Shown: positions 1 to 7,864, counted from the first letter of the stretch. The stretch is 64,000 nt of DNA from Bryobacterales bacterium (GCA_016789905.1 JAEUQC010000166.1:1-64000), one strand, 5' to 3'. Numbers and translations: made by a program. The notes: a model not told the origin generated them from the letters alone.

Positions 1-80
1 GCGGCGGTATAGGATTGGGCTGCCAGCGGCAGAGTGGCGAGACACACCACGGCTAGAGCGGTCAGAAATCGTTTTGTCAT
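1..80 (-). CDS. N-terminus of a secreted protein (partial, runs off left edge)
   Basis: Only about 26 codons are inside the window. The ATG at 78-80 begins MTKRFLTALAVV, followed by a hydrophobic stretch and an AAQS-type cleavage site, a classical Sec signal peptide. A Shine-Dalgarno GAGG (complement of 86-89) lies 5 nt upstream. It would be the last minus-strand gene after the cytochrome at 176. The function cannot be read from the signal peptide alone. Confidence 0.75.
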   Translation of the reverse strand, partial: MTKRFLTALAVVCLATLPLAAQSYTA

Positions 81-142
81 AAAGACCTCAATCGACAAGG
101 TTTGGGCCATTTGAAACCAATGTTACAAATAGGCTGCGGGAT

Positions 143-148
143 AGTATA
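143..148 (-). promoter_or_regulatory. Candidate -10 box for the left-edge secreted gene
   Basis: TATACT on the minus strand, about 62 nt before the ATG at 80, leaves a conventional leader containing the GAGG ribosome site. No convincing -35 was found. The rest of the 95-base gap (81-175) shows nothing else. Confidence 0.3.
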
Positions 149-175
149 TGCGAATTGGTGGTGGCTAGGGAAGTG

Positions 176-1189
176 CTAGCGGATGCGGTGGTCGGTGAAG
201 GTCAGAAGGGGAATGGGGCTGCTGCGGGGCATATGGCAGCGAGCGCAATTTGTTTCGCGGGGACAGGATTTCCTGGTTTCCTTGGCGTGGCAGGATTCGC
301 AGCGGGCGTCGTAGCTCATGGAGGGCTTCGCGTCGGTGTGCGGGTCGTGGCAGGTGACGCACGATAAAGCGCCTTTACTGGCGGTGTAGCACTTACTGGC
401 GGTAAGGCCGACTGGGGCGAAACGGATGCTGGCGGGGTCTTCGATTTCCGGTTCGGGCGAAGCGTATTCCCGGTTGGGCGAACGGTGGCATTCGGCGCAG
501 AGGGCGACGGCTTTTGTGCGTTTGATCGAGGGTTCTTTGGGGTGATCGACGCCTTCGCCGTGGCAGCGCTGGCAGTGGACGCCGGGCTGGGCGGGGGTGG
601 TGGAGTGGCAGCCGAAGCAGCGGGCGGCGTTGACTTCGCTTTGGACGATGCCGAAGGCGGTGTCGAAACTATCGGCGGGCTGGGGGCTGTGGCCGGGCGT
701 AAGGCTGAGGCGGCCGAATTCGGGATACTGGCTGATGCGGTGTTCCACCCAGCGGCCGTCCCGTTGCAGCAGGAGGGTGCGAGCGAAGAGACCGGCGCCA
801 AAACTCCATTGGATGGGGGCCTGGCGGCGGGCGCCGTCGCGGGTGATGGTGACCTTCGCGGTGTCGTAGGAATAGAGCGTGCCGCCGCGTTCGCGCAGCG
901 TTTTGCCGTTGAAACCGGTGCCGTCGTAGGGTGTTAACGCTTTGGCGTGGCGGGATTGGGATTGCGTGGCGGCTTTATCGGCGTGGCAGGACTGGCAAGG
1001 CGCGGCTATTGCGGCGAGGGTTCCGAGAACAAATCCAACTGCTGGGAACGCGCTTTTTCTGAAAGCGCTTTGACGCGGGCGAAGACGCGCTGTGCGTCCG
1101 CTGTGCGGCCCGTCTCCTGATATACGCGGCCGAGCAGGTAGTATGCTTCGCGGAGGTCGGGATCGTATTTGACGGCACGTTCCAGGCAT
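176..1189 (-). CDS. Secreted multihaem c-type cytochrome (seven CxxCH), start unresolved
   Basis: Seven haem-binding motifs are visible: CQSCH, CFGCH, CQRCH, CAECH, CVTCH, CESCH and CARCH, the pattern of periplasmic multihaem electron-transfer cytochromes (cytochrome c554/nitrite-reductase-like cysteine spacing). A good signal-peptide-like segment (KSAFPAVGFVLGTLAAIAA) directly precedes the first CQSCH at about residue 65. The only ATG/GTG/TTG in this frame upstream of that segment is the ATG at 1189, which lies 184 bases inside the upstream TPR gene. The true start is therefore either that ATG with a long basic leader, a frameshift from the TPR frame, or a non-canonical codon. The haem part is certain; the N-terminus is not. 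Confidence 0.8.
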   Translation of the reverse strand: MPGTCRQIRSRPPRSILPARPRISGDGPHSGRTARLRPRQSAFRKSAFPAVGFVLGTLAAIAAPCQSCHADKAATQSQSRHAKALTPYDGTGFNGKTLRERGGTLYSYDTAKVTITRDGARRQAPIQWSFGAGLFARTLLLQRDGRWVEHRISQYPEFGRLSLTPGHSPQPADSFDTAFGIVQSEVNAARCFGCHSTTPAQPGVHCQRCHGEGVDHPKEPSIKRTKAVALCAECHRSPNREYASPEPEIEDPASIRFAPVGLTASKCYTASKGALSCVTCHDPHTDAKPSMSYDARCESCHAKETRKSCPRETNCARCHMPRSSPIPLLTFTDHRIR

Positions 1190-2103
1190 GGAATGGCTTC
1201 CGGCGCTTTGCGCTGTTGCCAGACAAGTTTAGCCAATTGATAGTTGGCGCGCGGGTGGGAGGGCTTCAGGGCGAGCGCTTTGCGAAGGAGTTGTTCGGAC
1301 TCTTTGGGATCGCCGCCGGTGAGGGCGAGGGCGGCGCCGAGGGTGAAGCTGGCTTCGGGGCTGGCGGGGAAGCGTTGCAGTTCGGCGCGCCATTCGGCAA
1401 CGGCTTCGGGAAGTTTGCGCTGGCGCCAGAGGACGGCGCCGATGTTGAGGCCGAGCGTGGGGAGGGAGGGATTGAGCGAGCGGGCCTTTTGGAACGCGGC
1501 CAAGGCGTCGGCATCCTGGCCTTCGGCGAAATAGGCCTGGCCGAGGGTGAGTTGCAATTCGGGAGAGGTGCCCTGTTCAAGGAGCGGGCCGAGAAGTTTT
1601 TGTGCGTCGGCGGGGCGGTTGGATTTCGTGTAGGCGGTGGCGAGTCCGATGAGGATGGTGGCGTCGGCAGAGGGGGTGAGCGCTTCGAAGGCGGCGACGG
1701 CCTCTGGATAGGCTTCGAGTTCCAGGAGCGCGAGGGCGCGGAGCTGCTGCGTTTGGCGGTGGGCGGGTTGGACTTTCAGGAACGCTTCAAAGGCTGCGCG
1801 GGCTTGGGCCCAGTGGCGGGACTTGTAGTGGGCCAGACCGAGGTTTAGATAGATGGGCGTGAGGCTGGGCGCGGCTTTGAGTGCTCGCTGGTAGGAGACG
1901 ATGGCGGAAGTGAAGTCTTCTCTGCGGGCCTGGACGGCGCCGAGGTTGGCGAGCGCCTGGGCGTCGTTGGGATTGGTTTTCAGGTGAAGCTTGTAGGCCA
2001 GTTCGGCTTCGGCCAGGCGCCCAGCGCGGAGATGATCGTTGCCTTTTTCGTAAGCAGACTGGGCGGTGAGCGTGAGGGTGCAGAAGAGGAGCCGTTTCAG
2101 CAT
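1006..2103 (-). CDS. Secreted tetratricopeptide-repeat protein
   Basis: 365 aa. A short signal peptide (MLKRLLFCTLTLTAQS) is followed by roughly nine TPR units (e.g. AEAELAYKLHLKTNPNDAQA, AIVSYQRALKAAPSLTPIY, EAIPCLERAVKYDPDLREAY), a protein-protein interaction scaffold. The 3' end overlaps the cytochrome frame by up to 184 bases. TPR and multihaem cytochrome modules often occur together in Acidobacteria and Planctomycetes, so the TPR protein may assemble or partner the cytochrome; that link is inferred. Start ATG at 2103. Confidence 0.85.
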   Translation of the reverse strand: MLKRLLFCTLTLTAQSAYEKGNDHLRAGRLAEAELAYKLHLKTNPNDAQALANLGAVQARREDFTSAIVSYQRALKAAPSLTPIYLNLGLAHYKSRHWAQARAAFEAFLKVQPAHRQTQQLRALALLELEAYPEAVAAFEALTPSADATILIGLATAYTKSNRPADAQKLLGPLLEQGTSPELQLTLGQAYFAEGQDADALAAFQKARSLNPSLPTLGLNIGAVLWRQRKLPEAVAEWRAELQRFPASPEASFTLGAALALTGGDPKESEQLLRKALALKPSHPRANYQLAKLVWQQRKAPEAIPCLERAVKYDPDLREAYYLLGRVYQETGRTADAQRVFARVKALSEKARSQQLDLFSEPSPQ

Positions 2104-2126
2104 GGAGACTCCCTGGTATTGTCGCG

Positions 2127-3671
2127 CTAATTCGGGCGGATGTAGATGCAGGCGTAAGAGGCGGGCGGGTTCTGGCCGACGGCGCAGGCAAGCTGGGACC
2201 TGCCGGCGGGCCAGTTTGCAGGGATGCGGGCATCTACCTGATAGACGCCGGCGAAGCCCGGGGCGAAGCCGAGGAAGGGGATTTCCAGACCGCGAACGGC
2301 GTCGCCATTGAGGATGTAGCAGGCGAAGGGAGGGAAGGGATTGGCGGGGCCGAGGCCGGTTACCCAGAAATGGATGAGCGAGCCGGCGGGGGCGGGATTG
2401 TCCGGAGTGACGAGGGATGAGAAATCGGCAAGGACGGCCTTGGCGTCGTCCTGATACGGGGCGGTGTAGATGGCGGCGACGGGGTCGCGTTGGAGCGAGA
2501 GTTCGCCGGAGATGACGAAAGGCGAATCGGGCCGGGAGATTGAAAAAGAGTTGGTGCGTTCCACGGGATAGTCCCAGGGGATTTGCACTTCGTAGGCGTC
2601 GCTGGCGCGGGCGACTTTGGGGAAGGCGCGGCCGTTGACGGAGACGGTGAGTTGATCGGGGAACGGGCCGCCGGAGAGGCGCACTAGCGAGCCAGGAACG
2701 GCGCCGGCGGAGGATTGATGGGCGATGGAGGGGAAGGGGGGATAGAGTTCGCCGGAGATGCCATCGGAGAGGCGAATGAGGCGATTGGCGCTGGTGAAGA
2801 CGTAGGCGGTGTGGCCATTGGCGGAGAGGAGGACTTGGGTGACCGGTTCGGGCGCGGTGTAGAGAGTACGCGGGCCGGCGCCGTCGATGAGCAGAACTTC
2901 GCGGCTGGTGTGAAGAAGAACCTGATCGCCCGCAGCGGACAGGGACATGGCTTGGAGTGGCGCGGCGGAAGTATGAAGCGTGCTGCGGGCGCTGGTGAGG
3001 CGGTCGAACTCATAGAGCGCGTCCTGCGTGAGGGCGAAGAGCTTGCGGCCATCTGGGGAAATGGCGGCGGAAAGGACTTCGCGCTCGGGAATGGGGAGCA
3101 GAATCGCGGCCGGGGCCTTTGGTTCCAGCAGGAGGATGCCGCCAGGCGCGGCGGCGGTGATGGTGGAATCGTTGGCGATGGCGTGGGTGGGGTGGAGGGC
3201 GGGGAGTTTGGGGACGGCGATGGTGGAGAGGGTGTCGGTGTCGAAGAGGCGGGCTTCGGTGACCGTGAAGCCGGTGTCGATTATCCAGCGGCCGTTGCGG
3301 CTGAGGCGAAGGGTGTCACCCTGGGCGCGGTACTCCACGTTTTTGCCGTTGCGGGTGAGCGTGGCGGTGTAGCGAGGGACGGGGAACATGCAGGGGCCGA
3401 AACAGGGGATGGCGGTGACGATGCCGCGGGTGGCGCCGTCGTCGGAGAGGAGGGGGGCGATGGGCTGGACGGCGGTGAAAGGATCTTCGGCGCGGAAGAG
3501 GGTTTCCGGGCGGTCCGGGGTGTAACGGTAGAGACGAAAGACACGAGCAGGATCGGAGGCGAGGCCGAGCGAGGAGATGAACCGCAGGTCGGAACCGTCG
3601 GCGTTTGTGGCGGGGGAGAAGAATTGGCCGTGCAGCGCTGTGGCCAGGAAAAACACCAGCTCGACCTTCAT
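2127..3671 (-). CDS. Secreted beta-propeller-like protein with TIGR03437-type C-terminus
   Basis: 514 aa. Signal peptide MKVELVFFLATALHG. Residues about 150-330 hold repeating blades of WD40/YVTN-like character (SPDGRKLFALTQD, SANGHTAYVFTSANR). From about residue 345 the sequence GAVPGSLVRLSGG ... LTVSVNGRAFPKV ... AGSLIHFWVTGLGPANP matches the C-terminal beta-sandwich typical of the TIGR03437 family, which is greatly expanded in Solibacter-like genomes. Function is unknown; an extracellular or surface role is likely. A TACGCT hexamer lies exactly 6 nt before the ATG, suggesting its own leaderless promoter although it follows recQ by only 19 bases. Confidence 0.8.
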   Translation of the reverse strand: MKVELVFFLATALHGQFFSPATNADGSDLRFISSLGLASDPARVFRLYRYTPDRPETLFRAEDPFTAVQPIAPLLSDDGATRGIVTAIPCFGPCMFPVPRYTATLTRNGKNVEYRAQGDTLRLSRNGRWIIDTGFTVTEARLFDTDTLSTIAVPKLPALHPTHAIANDSTITAAAPGGILLLEPKAPAAILLPIPEREVLSAAISPDGRKLFALTQDALYEFDRLTSARSTLHTSAAPLQAMSLSAAGDQVLLHTSREVLLIDGAGPRTLYTAPEPVTQVLLSANGHTAYVFTSANRLIRLSDGISGELYPPFPSIAHQSSAGAVPGSLVRLSGGPFPDQLTVSVNGRAFPKVARASDAYEVQIPWDYPVERTNSFSISRPDSPFVISGELSLQRDPVAAIYTAPYQDDAKAVLADFSSLVTPDNPAPAGSLIHFWVTGLGPANPFPPFACYILNGDAVRGLEIPFLGFAPGFAGVYQVDARIPANWPAGRSQLACAVGQNPPASYACIYIRPN

Positions 3672-3677
3672 ACCCTG

Positions 3678-3683
3678 AGCGTA
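3678..3683 (-). promoter_or_regulatory. -10-like TACGCT, 6 nt before the start of the TIGR03437 gene
   Basis: Minus-strand TACGCT followed by CAGGGT and then the ATG at 3671. With a -10 ending at -7, the first transcribed base would be the A of the ATG. It is one of a set of similarly placed hexamers in this window. No clear -35. Confidence 0.4.
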
Positions 3684-3690
3684 AACCGAG

Positions 3691-5178
3691 TTATGACTCG
3701 AGCGCGGTAAACAAAGCTTCCAAAATATCGTCGCCGTATTTTCGGACCTTTTGCGGGCCGATGCCGGGGATGTTGAGCAGATCTTCCACGGTAACGGGCC
3801 GGCGGAGGAGGAGTTCGGAGAGCGTGCGGTCGTGGAGAATCACGTAGGGGGCGACATTGTGGCGGCGGGCGAAATCACGGCGCCAGGCTTTCAGCGCGCC
3901 GAGTTTATAGTCGTCCACCTCTGATTTGTAGATGATGCTGCGCGCGGGCCTGGTGTCGTCCTTCCGCAGCCAATCGGGCAGGCCGGCGCAGACGTCGCAA
4001 TCGCCGCATTTGTCCCAGGCTTTCGGCGTTTCGCCGAAGTACTCGCAGATCTGCAACATGCGGCAGGTGTCGTTTTCCACGAGGCTTTTGACGGCGTGGT
4101 AACGCTGCCAGGCGGCCTCCTTGTTGGCCTGATCTTCCATGAGATCAATGAAGTGGACCAGGATGCCGATGTCGCCTTTTGACCAGAGAAGCAGGCAATC
4201 GGCGGGTTGGCCGTCGCGCCCGGCGCGGCCGGCCTCCTGGTAGTACTGTTCGGGACTTTTGGGCAGTGAGAGGTGAATGACGCAACGAACGTCGGGCTTA
4301 TTGATGCCGAGCCCGAACGCGAGTGTGCCCACCATGACATCCACTTCCCCGTTCATCCATTGTTCCTGGTGGGCGCGGCGGGCGTCGGCATCCATTTTGC
4401 CGTGATAGTGCAGGGCGGGGATGCCGCGATCATTCAATAGCGCGGCGGTTTCTTCCACCATTTTGATAGTGGACGCGTAGACGATGATGGATTCGCCCTT
4501 GTGGTGGCGAATGGCGCGGAGAAGAAGTTTCTCCTTGTCCTTCTTTGGCGATTCGCGGACCAGATAGCGAAGGTTGCGCCGGGCGAAGCTGGTGATGAAG
4601 GTGCGCGGGGAGCGCAGCTTCAGTTGGGTGAGAATGTCGTGGCGAACTTTACGGGTGGCGGAGGCGGTGAAGGCGGCGATGGGAGCATCGGGGAAGTGGT
4701 CGCGCAGCAACTGAAGTTGACGGTATTCCGGGCGAAACTCGTGGCCCCATTCGGAGATGCAGTGGGCTTCGTCGACGGCGAAGTAGCCGGGGTTACACTG
4801 GGTGAGCCATTCGGTGGTGCTGGGGACGGCCAGGCGCTCCGGGGAAAGGTAGAGCAGCTTCAACTCGTTGCGGCGCAGTTTGCGGAACACCTCTTTGCGG
4901 GCATCCTGATCCTGCGAGGAGTTCAGGACCGCGGCGGAAATGCCGAGTTGGGCGAGCTGGGACGACTGATCCTGCATGAGCGCGATGAGCGGGCTGATGA
5001 CCACGCAGAGGCGGCCGCTGACGAGGGCGGGGAGTTGGTAGCAAAGCGACTTACCGCCGCCGGTGGGCATGACGACGGCGACATCGTGCCCTTCCAGAAT
5101 GCTTTCGACGATCTGCTGCTGCTTCGGGCGGAAGCCGTCGTAGCCCCAGAATTCGCGCAGAGTGGCGTGGAGGTCCAC
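3691..5178 (-). CDS. recQ: ATP-dependent DNA helicase RecQ (short form)
   Basis: 495 aa, GTG start at 5178. This SF2 3'-5' DNA helicase acts in recombination and repair. Visible features: Walker A TGGGKS (about residues 39-44), DEAH box in FAVDEAHCISEWGHEFRPEY, motif VI QYYQEAGRAGRDG, and the four-cysteine RecQ zinc subdomain (CRMLQICEYFGE ... CGDCDVC). An HRDC domain follows at once (LKAWRRDFARRHNV ... NIPGIGPQKVRKYG). Only about 45 residues separate the last zinc cysteine from HRDC, so the RQC winged helix of E. coli RecQ (609 aa) appears to be missing. It follows the MerR-TPR gene by 7 bases. Confidence 0.93.
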   Translation of the reverse strand: MDLHATLREFWGYDGFRPKQQQIVESILEGHDVAVVMPTGGGKSLCYQLPALVSGRLCVVISPLIALMQDQSSQLAQLGISAAVLNSSQDQDARKEVFRKLRRNELKLLYLSPERLAVPSTTEWLTQCNPGYFAVDEAHCISEWGHEFRPEYRQLQLLRDHFPDAPIAAFTASATRKVRHDILTQLKLRSPRTFITSFARRNLRYLVRESPKKDKEKLLLRAIRHHKGESIIVYASTIKMVEETAALLNDRGIPALHYHGKMDADARRAHQEQWMNGEVDVMVGTLAFGLGINKPDVRCVIHLSLPKSPEQYYQEAGRAGRDGQPADCLLLWSKGDIGILVHFIDLMEDQANKEAAWQRYHAVKSLVENDTCRMLQICEYFGETPKAWDKCGDCDVCAGLPDWLRKDDTRPARSIIYKSEVDDYKLGALKAWRRDFARRHNVAPYVILHDRTLSELLLRRPVTVEDLLNIPGIGPQKVRKYGDDILEALFTALES

Positions 5179-5185
5179 TATTTAA

Positions 5186-6088
5186 TTATGAGCGGAGCAG
5201 AACCGGTTTCGGGTTGGAGACGACGGTTGACTGCTTGATCTTGTCGATTTCGCGGCGCGCGATTTGTGCCCATTGGGAGGAGGGGTCGATTTTCAGATAG
5301 GTCTGCCAGTGGCTGAGGGCCTTCATCATGTCGCCCTGGCCGGAATGAAGCAGAGCGAGATTGTAATGAGCGTCGGCGTATTGGGGATGGATGCGGAGCG
5401 CGGCGTGGTAATGGGCGTAGGCGTGGTCCGGATCGGAGCGCTCATCATAGAGATTGCCCAGGTTGTAGTGGGCGAGCGCGTAGTTGGGATCGGCTTCGAC
5501 GGCGGCGCGGTAGTACTGTTCGCTCTTCGCCCAATCGCGCTTGTGGAAGTAGATGGTGCCCAGGTTGACCAGCGCACCGGCGGCGTTCGGGTTCAGTTCG
5601 ATGGCCTTGACGTAGGCTTCGATGGCGTCTTCCACGGGAGCGTTGTTTTGTTCGAGTTCGAGACCCTTTTGGAACCAGAAATCGGCCTGCTCGCGATTGC
5701 GCTGGGGTTCGTGGCGCGGGGTGAAGGCACGGGTTTTTGACGGGGCGGAGGTGTCGAAATCGAAAAAGAGCTGGCCGGTGGTGGGTTCAATTCGCTGGCC
5801 GGAGAATTGAACGCCGATGCGCTTGCCTTCGGTGAAGATCTTCACGTCGCTTGGCTGCTGGCCCAGGCGGTCCTGCAGGGAGCGGAAGGTGCGGCGGATC
5901 TGGCGGAGCGGAATCTTCTGTTCGCGGAGCGAGTTCAGCGTGCGCAGGGTTAGCAGGTCGGAGAAAGCGTAGTTGTCGGACGAAGAAATGAGCCCCTGTT
6001 TTTCCCAACTCCGGAGCTGGCGCTCCTCCAGGGAAAGAACTCGGCAGATTTCCTTGCGAGTCCACGATTGTTGGCTAACCGAGGCCAC
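5186..6088 (-). CDS. MerR-type HTH protein with TPR repeats
   Basis: 300 aa from the GTG at 6088. Residues about 5-70 are a MerR-family winged helix (WTRKEICRVLSLEERQLRSWEKQG, then LRTLNSLREQKIPLRQIRRT). The middle is a linker with EPQRNREQADFWFQKG. The C-terminal half has four to five TPRs (AIEAYVKAIELNPNAAGALV, EQYYRAAVEADPNYALAHYN). The combination suggests a DNA-binding regulator whose TPR part senses a protein partner. I chose the GTG over the upstream ATG at 6199 because homology-like sequence begins there and a TATCCT hexamer sits exactly 6 nt upstream. It probably heads an operon with recQ (7-base gap). Confidence 0.8.
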   Translation of the reverse strand: MASVSQQSWTRKEICRVLSLEERQLRSWEKQGLISSSDNYAFSDLLTLRTLNSLREQKIPLRQIRRTFRSLQDRLGQQPSDVKIFTEGKRIGVQFSGQRIEPTTGQLFFDFDTSAPSKTRAFTPRHEPQRNREQADFWFQKGLELEQNNAPVEDAIEAYVKAIELNPNAAGALVNLGTIYFHKRDWAKSEQYYRAAVEADPNYALAHYNLGNLYDERSDPDHAYAHYHAALRIHPQYADAHYNLALLHSGQGDMMKALSHWQTYLKIDPSSQWAQIARREIDKIKQSTVVSNPKPVLLRS

Positions 6089-6094
6089 GAAAAA

Positions 6095-6100
6095 AGGATA
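6095..6100 (-). promoter_or_regulatory. -10-like TATCCT, 6 nt before the MerR-TPR GTG
   Basis: Minus-strand TATCCT, then TTTTTC, then GTG at 6088. There is no Shine-Dalgarno sequence in between, which fits a leaderless transcript and supports the GTG as the true start. Confidence 0.45.
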
Positions 6101-6111
6101 ACACGCCCCCT

Positions 6112-6151
6112 TGTGGGTTATATGTGGAAAACCACCACTTGTTGTGGGTAA
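6112..6151 (-). promoter_or_regulatory. Three DnaA-box-like 9-mers upstream of the MerR-TPR/recQ unit
   Basis: On the minus strand: TTACCCACA (6151-6143), TTTTCCACA (6131-6123) and TAACCCACA (6120-6112), all in one orientation. The middle one fits the DnaA-box consensus TTWTNCACA exactly; the others have one and two mismatches. They lie in the 73-base gap between the ThiF-family gene and the MerR-TPR gene, just upstream of the -10 candidate. DnaA or another regulator could bind here; this is inference. Confidence 0.35.
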
Positions 6152-6161
6152 GTGGCGAGAT

Positions 6162-7181
6162 TCACGCGCCGATGTACTTCGCGTAGAGACTGCGGGCAAT
6201 TCCTACGTCGATAGTACCTTTGATGATGGCGCGGCCGTCGGGGAAGATGGTCATCTCATAAGGACTGGGAAAGAAGCGGAGGGCGAACTCATTGGCACGG
6301 ACGGGAGCGAGTTTTTCGAGGCGGAGTTTGAGTTCGGGGAGGTTGAGGGGCTTGGAACGTTCGTGGATCTGGACGGCATCGCGGCCGCAGAGGGAGATGG
6401 GGGCGCGTTTTTCGCCGTTGAGGTAGGGGAATTCCGAGTCGGGTCCGCAGGCGGGGCAGTTGGGGTCGCGGACGGGTTGGTCGATTTGGCGGGTGACACC
6501 GTTCCAAACGTCAATTGTAGTAATTCGCAGCTTGGGTTGGTGGCCGGTGAGGATTTTGATGGCGTCGGCGGTTTGGATGGCGGCGATAGTGGCGGTGGCG
6601 GAGCCGAGGACGCCGGCGGTTTCGCAGGTGGGTTGGTCTGTTTTGGGGGATTCCGGATAGAGACACTGGAGGCAGGCGGAGGCGCCTGGGAGGACGGGCA
6701 TGGAGATGCCGTAGCTGCCGACGGCGGCGCCATAGATCCAGGGCGTGCTTGTTTGAATGGCGAACTCGTTGAGAAGAAAGCGGGTTTCGAAGTTGTCGGT
6801 GGCGTCAAGGAGGAGGTCGGCGCCGGCGAGAAGGTCCTCAATGTTGGTGGGATTGAGGTCCGTGATGTGGGGGATGACGGTGATGGAAGAGTTGATGCGG
6901 CCAATGGCGCGGGCCGCAGCGGCGGCTTTTGGCATGTTTTGGCGGGCGTCCTGTTCTTCGAAGAGCCATTGGCGCTGGAGGTTGGAGGGCTCGACGTAAT
7001 CGCGGTCGACGATGATGAGGGTACCGACGCCGGCCCGGGCGAGGGCAGCGGCCTGGAAAGTTCCGAGGGCGCCGCAGCCGATGATGGCTACTTTCGACGC
7101 CAGTAGTTTTTCCTGGCCAGATTCACCGATGGGGGAGAAGAGGATTTGGCGGGAGTAGCGTTCGCGCTCTTCTGGGGTCAT
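6162..7181 (-). CDS. ThiF/MoeB/HesA-family E1-like adenylyltransferase
   Basis: 339 aa. E1-like enzymes adenylate the C-terminal glycine of a ubiquitin-like sulfur carrier (ThiS, MoaD) in thiamine or molybdopterin synthesis. Visible: start motif ERYSRQILFSPIGESGQEKL, nucleotide loop IIGCGALGT (about 34-42), D-x-D-x-V-x-x-S-N-x-x-R-Q (VDRDYVEPSNLQRQ), DATDNFETR, and the zinc pairs CLQC and CPAC. The last 60 residues (LPELKLRLEKLAP ... FPDGRAIIKGT) resemble the small C-terminal extension of MoeB/ThiF fusions rather than a full rhodanese. Whether it serves thiamine or molybdenum cofactor cannot be decided because no carrier gene is adjacent. It is divergent from vapB with a shared palindrome. 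Confidence 0.88.
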   Translation of the reverse strand: MTPEERERYSRQILFSPIGESGQEKLLASKVAIIGCGALGTFQAAALARAGVGTLIIVDRDYVEPSNLQRQWLFEEQDARQNMPKAAAAARAIGRINSSITVIPHITDLNPTNIEDLLAGADLLLDATDNFETRFLLNEFAIQTSTPWIYGAAVGSYGISMPVLPGASACLQCLYPESPKTDQPTCETAGVLGSATATIAAIQTADAIKILTGHQPKLRITTIDVWNGVTRQIDQPVRDPNCPACGPDSEFPYLNGEKRAPISLCGRDAVQIHERSKPLNLPELKLRLEKLAPVRANEFALRFFPSPYEMTIFPDGRAIIKGTIDVGIARSLYAKYIGA

Positions 7182-7188
7182 CTGGCTC

Positions 7189-7218
7189 TAGTGTACACGA
7201 GTCGTGTCGTGTACACTA
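7189..7218. promoter_or_regulatory. Perfect 12-bp inverted repeat: shared vapBC/ThiF operator with overlapping -10 boxes
   Basis: Arms TAGTGTACACGA (7189-7200) and TCGTGTACACTA (7207-7218) are exact reverse complements around a 6-base spacer. Each arm ends in a TACACT hexamer reading outwards: 7212-7217 is 6 nt before vapB ATG (7224), and 7195-7190 is 8 nt before the ThiF-family ATG (7181). VapB-type antitoxins bind such palindromes and repress their own operon. Here the site would also cover the ThiF-family promoter. There is no room for a Shine-Dalgarno on the vapB side. Confidence 0.75.
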
Positions 7219-7223
7219 TTCAC

Positions 7224-7451
7224 ATGCTGAAGAACATCACGTTTTCGGTGGAAGAGGAAGTGATCGCCAAGGCGCGGGCGGAGGCGAAGGCGCAAGGCAA
7301 GACGCTGAACGATATGTTTCGGGAGTGGATTAAGACGTTTGCCGAAACCGAGGAGCGGCGGAAGCACATCATGACGGCCTTTGAACTGCTGAAGGATATG
7401 GACTTGAGCGGACCGAAAATGACGCGTGAAGAGATGAATGAACGGCGATAG
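7224..7451 (+). CDS. vapB: VapB-type antitoxin
   Basis: 75 aa. MLKNITFSVEEEVIAKARA ... GKTLNDMFREWIKTF has the short beta strand plus two helices of ribbon-helix-helix antitoxins that pair with PIN toxins. The C-terminal tail (MDLSGPKMTREEMNERR) would be the toxin-neutralising part. The next gene starts inside it (14-base overlap), the usual coupled antitoxin-toxin order. The ATG at 7224 was chosen over the upstream GTG at 7146 because that longer frame would run through the ThiF-family start and the palindrome. Confidence 0.88.
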   Translation: MLKNITFSVEEEVIAKARAEAKAQGKTLNDMFREWIKTFAETEERRKHIMTAFELLKDMDLSGPKMTREEMNERR

Positions 7452-7863
7452 GGCGTTCTTCGATTGCAATATCCTGATCTACTGCTTCGACCGGCAGGAC
7501 CACCGAAAGCGGGAAGTGGCGCACGGCCTGGTGCTGGAAAAGGGCACGGCGGGCACGGGCGTTATCAGCTACCAGGTACACCAGGAGTTTGCGTCCGTCT
7601 CCATCCGGAGGTTGAAAGAACCGGTAAAGGTGCGGCGGATGCTGGAGGGGTTTGAACACCTGGCGTTTGGGCTGGAAACGCTCGGATTCACGGAGGTGCT
7701 TTTCCGGCGGGCGATCCGGTTGTGGGAACGCTACTCGCTCTCCTGGTACGATTCGCTGATCGTGGCGGCGGCGCTGGAAGGGCGGTGCGAGGTGCTGTTC
7801 AGTGAGGACTTGCAGCACGGGCTGGAGATCGACGGGATGCGGATTGTGAATCCGTTCCTATAA
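7438..7863 (+). CDS. vapC: VapC-type PIN-domain ribonuclease toxin
   Basis: 141 aa. PIN domain with the expected acidic quartet: D9 (AFFDCNILIY), E50 (YQVHQEF), D105 (LSWYDSLIVAAA) and D124 (VLFSEDLQHG). PIN toxins cleave RNA (often tRNA or rRNA) in a Mg-dependent way when released from VapB. It overlaps vapB by 14 bases. It ends one base before the stop of the convergent permease at 7865. Intact length and all active-site residues suggest a functional toxin. Confidence 0.92.
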   Translation: MNGDRAFFDCNILIYCFDRQDHRKREVAHGLVLEKGTAGTGVISYQVHQEFASVSIRRLKEPVKVRRMLEGFEHLAFGLETLGFTEVLFRRAIRLWERYSLSWYDSLIVAAALEGRCEVLFSEDLQHGLEIDGMRIVNPFL

Positions 7864-7864
7864 G

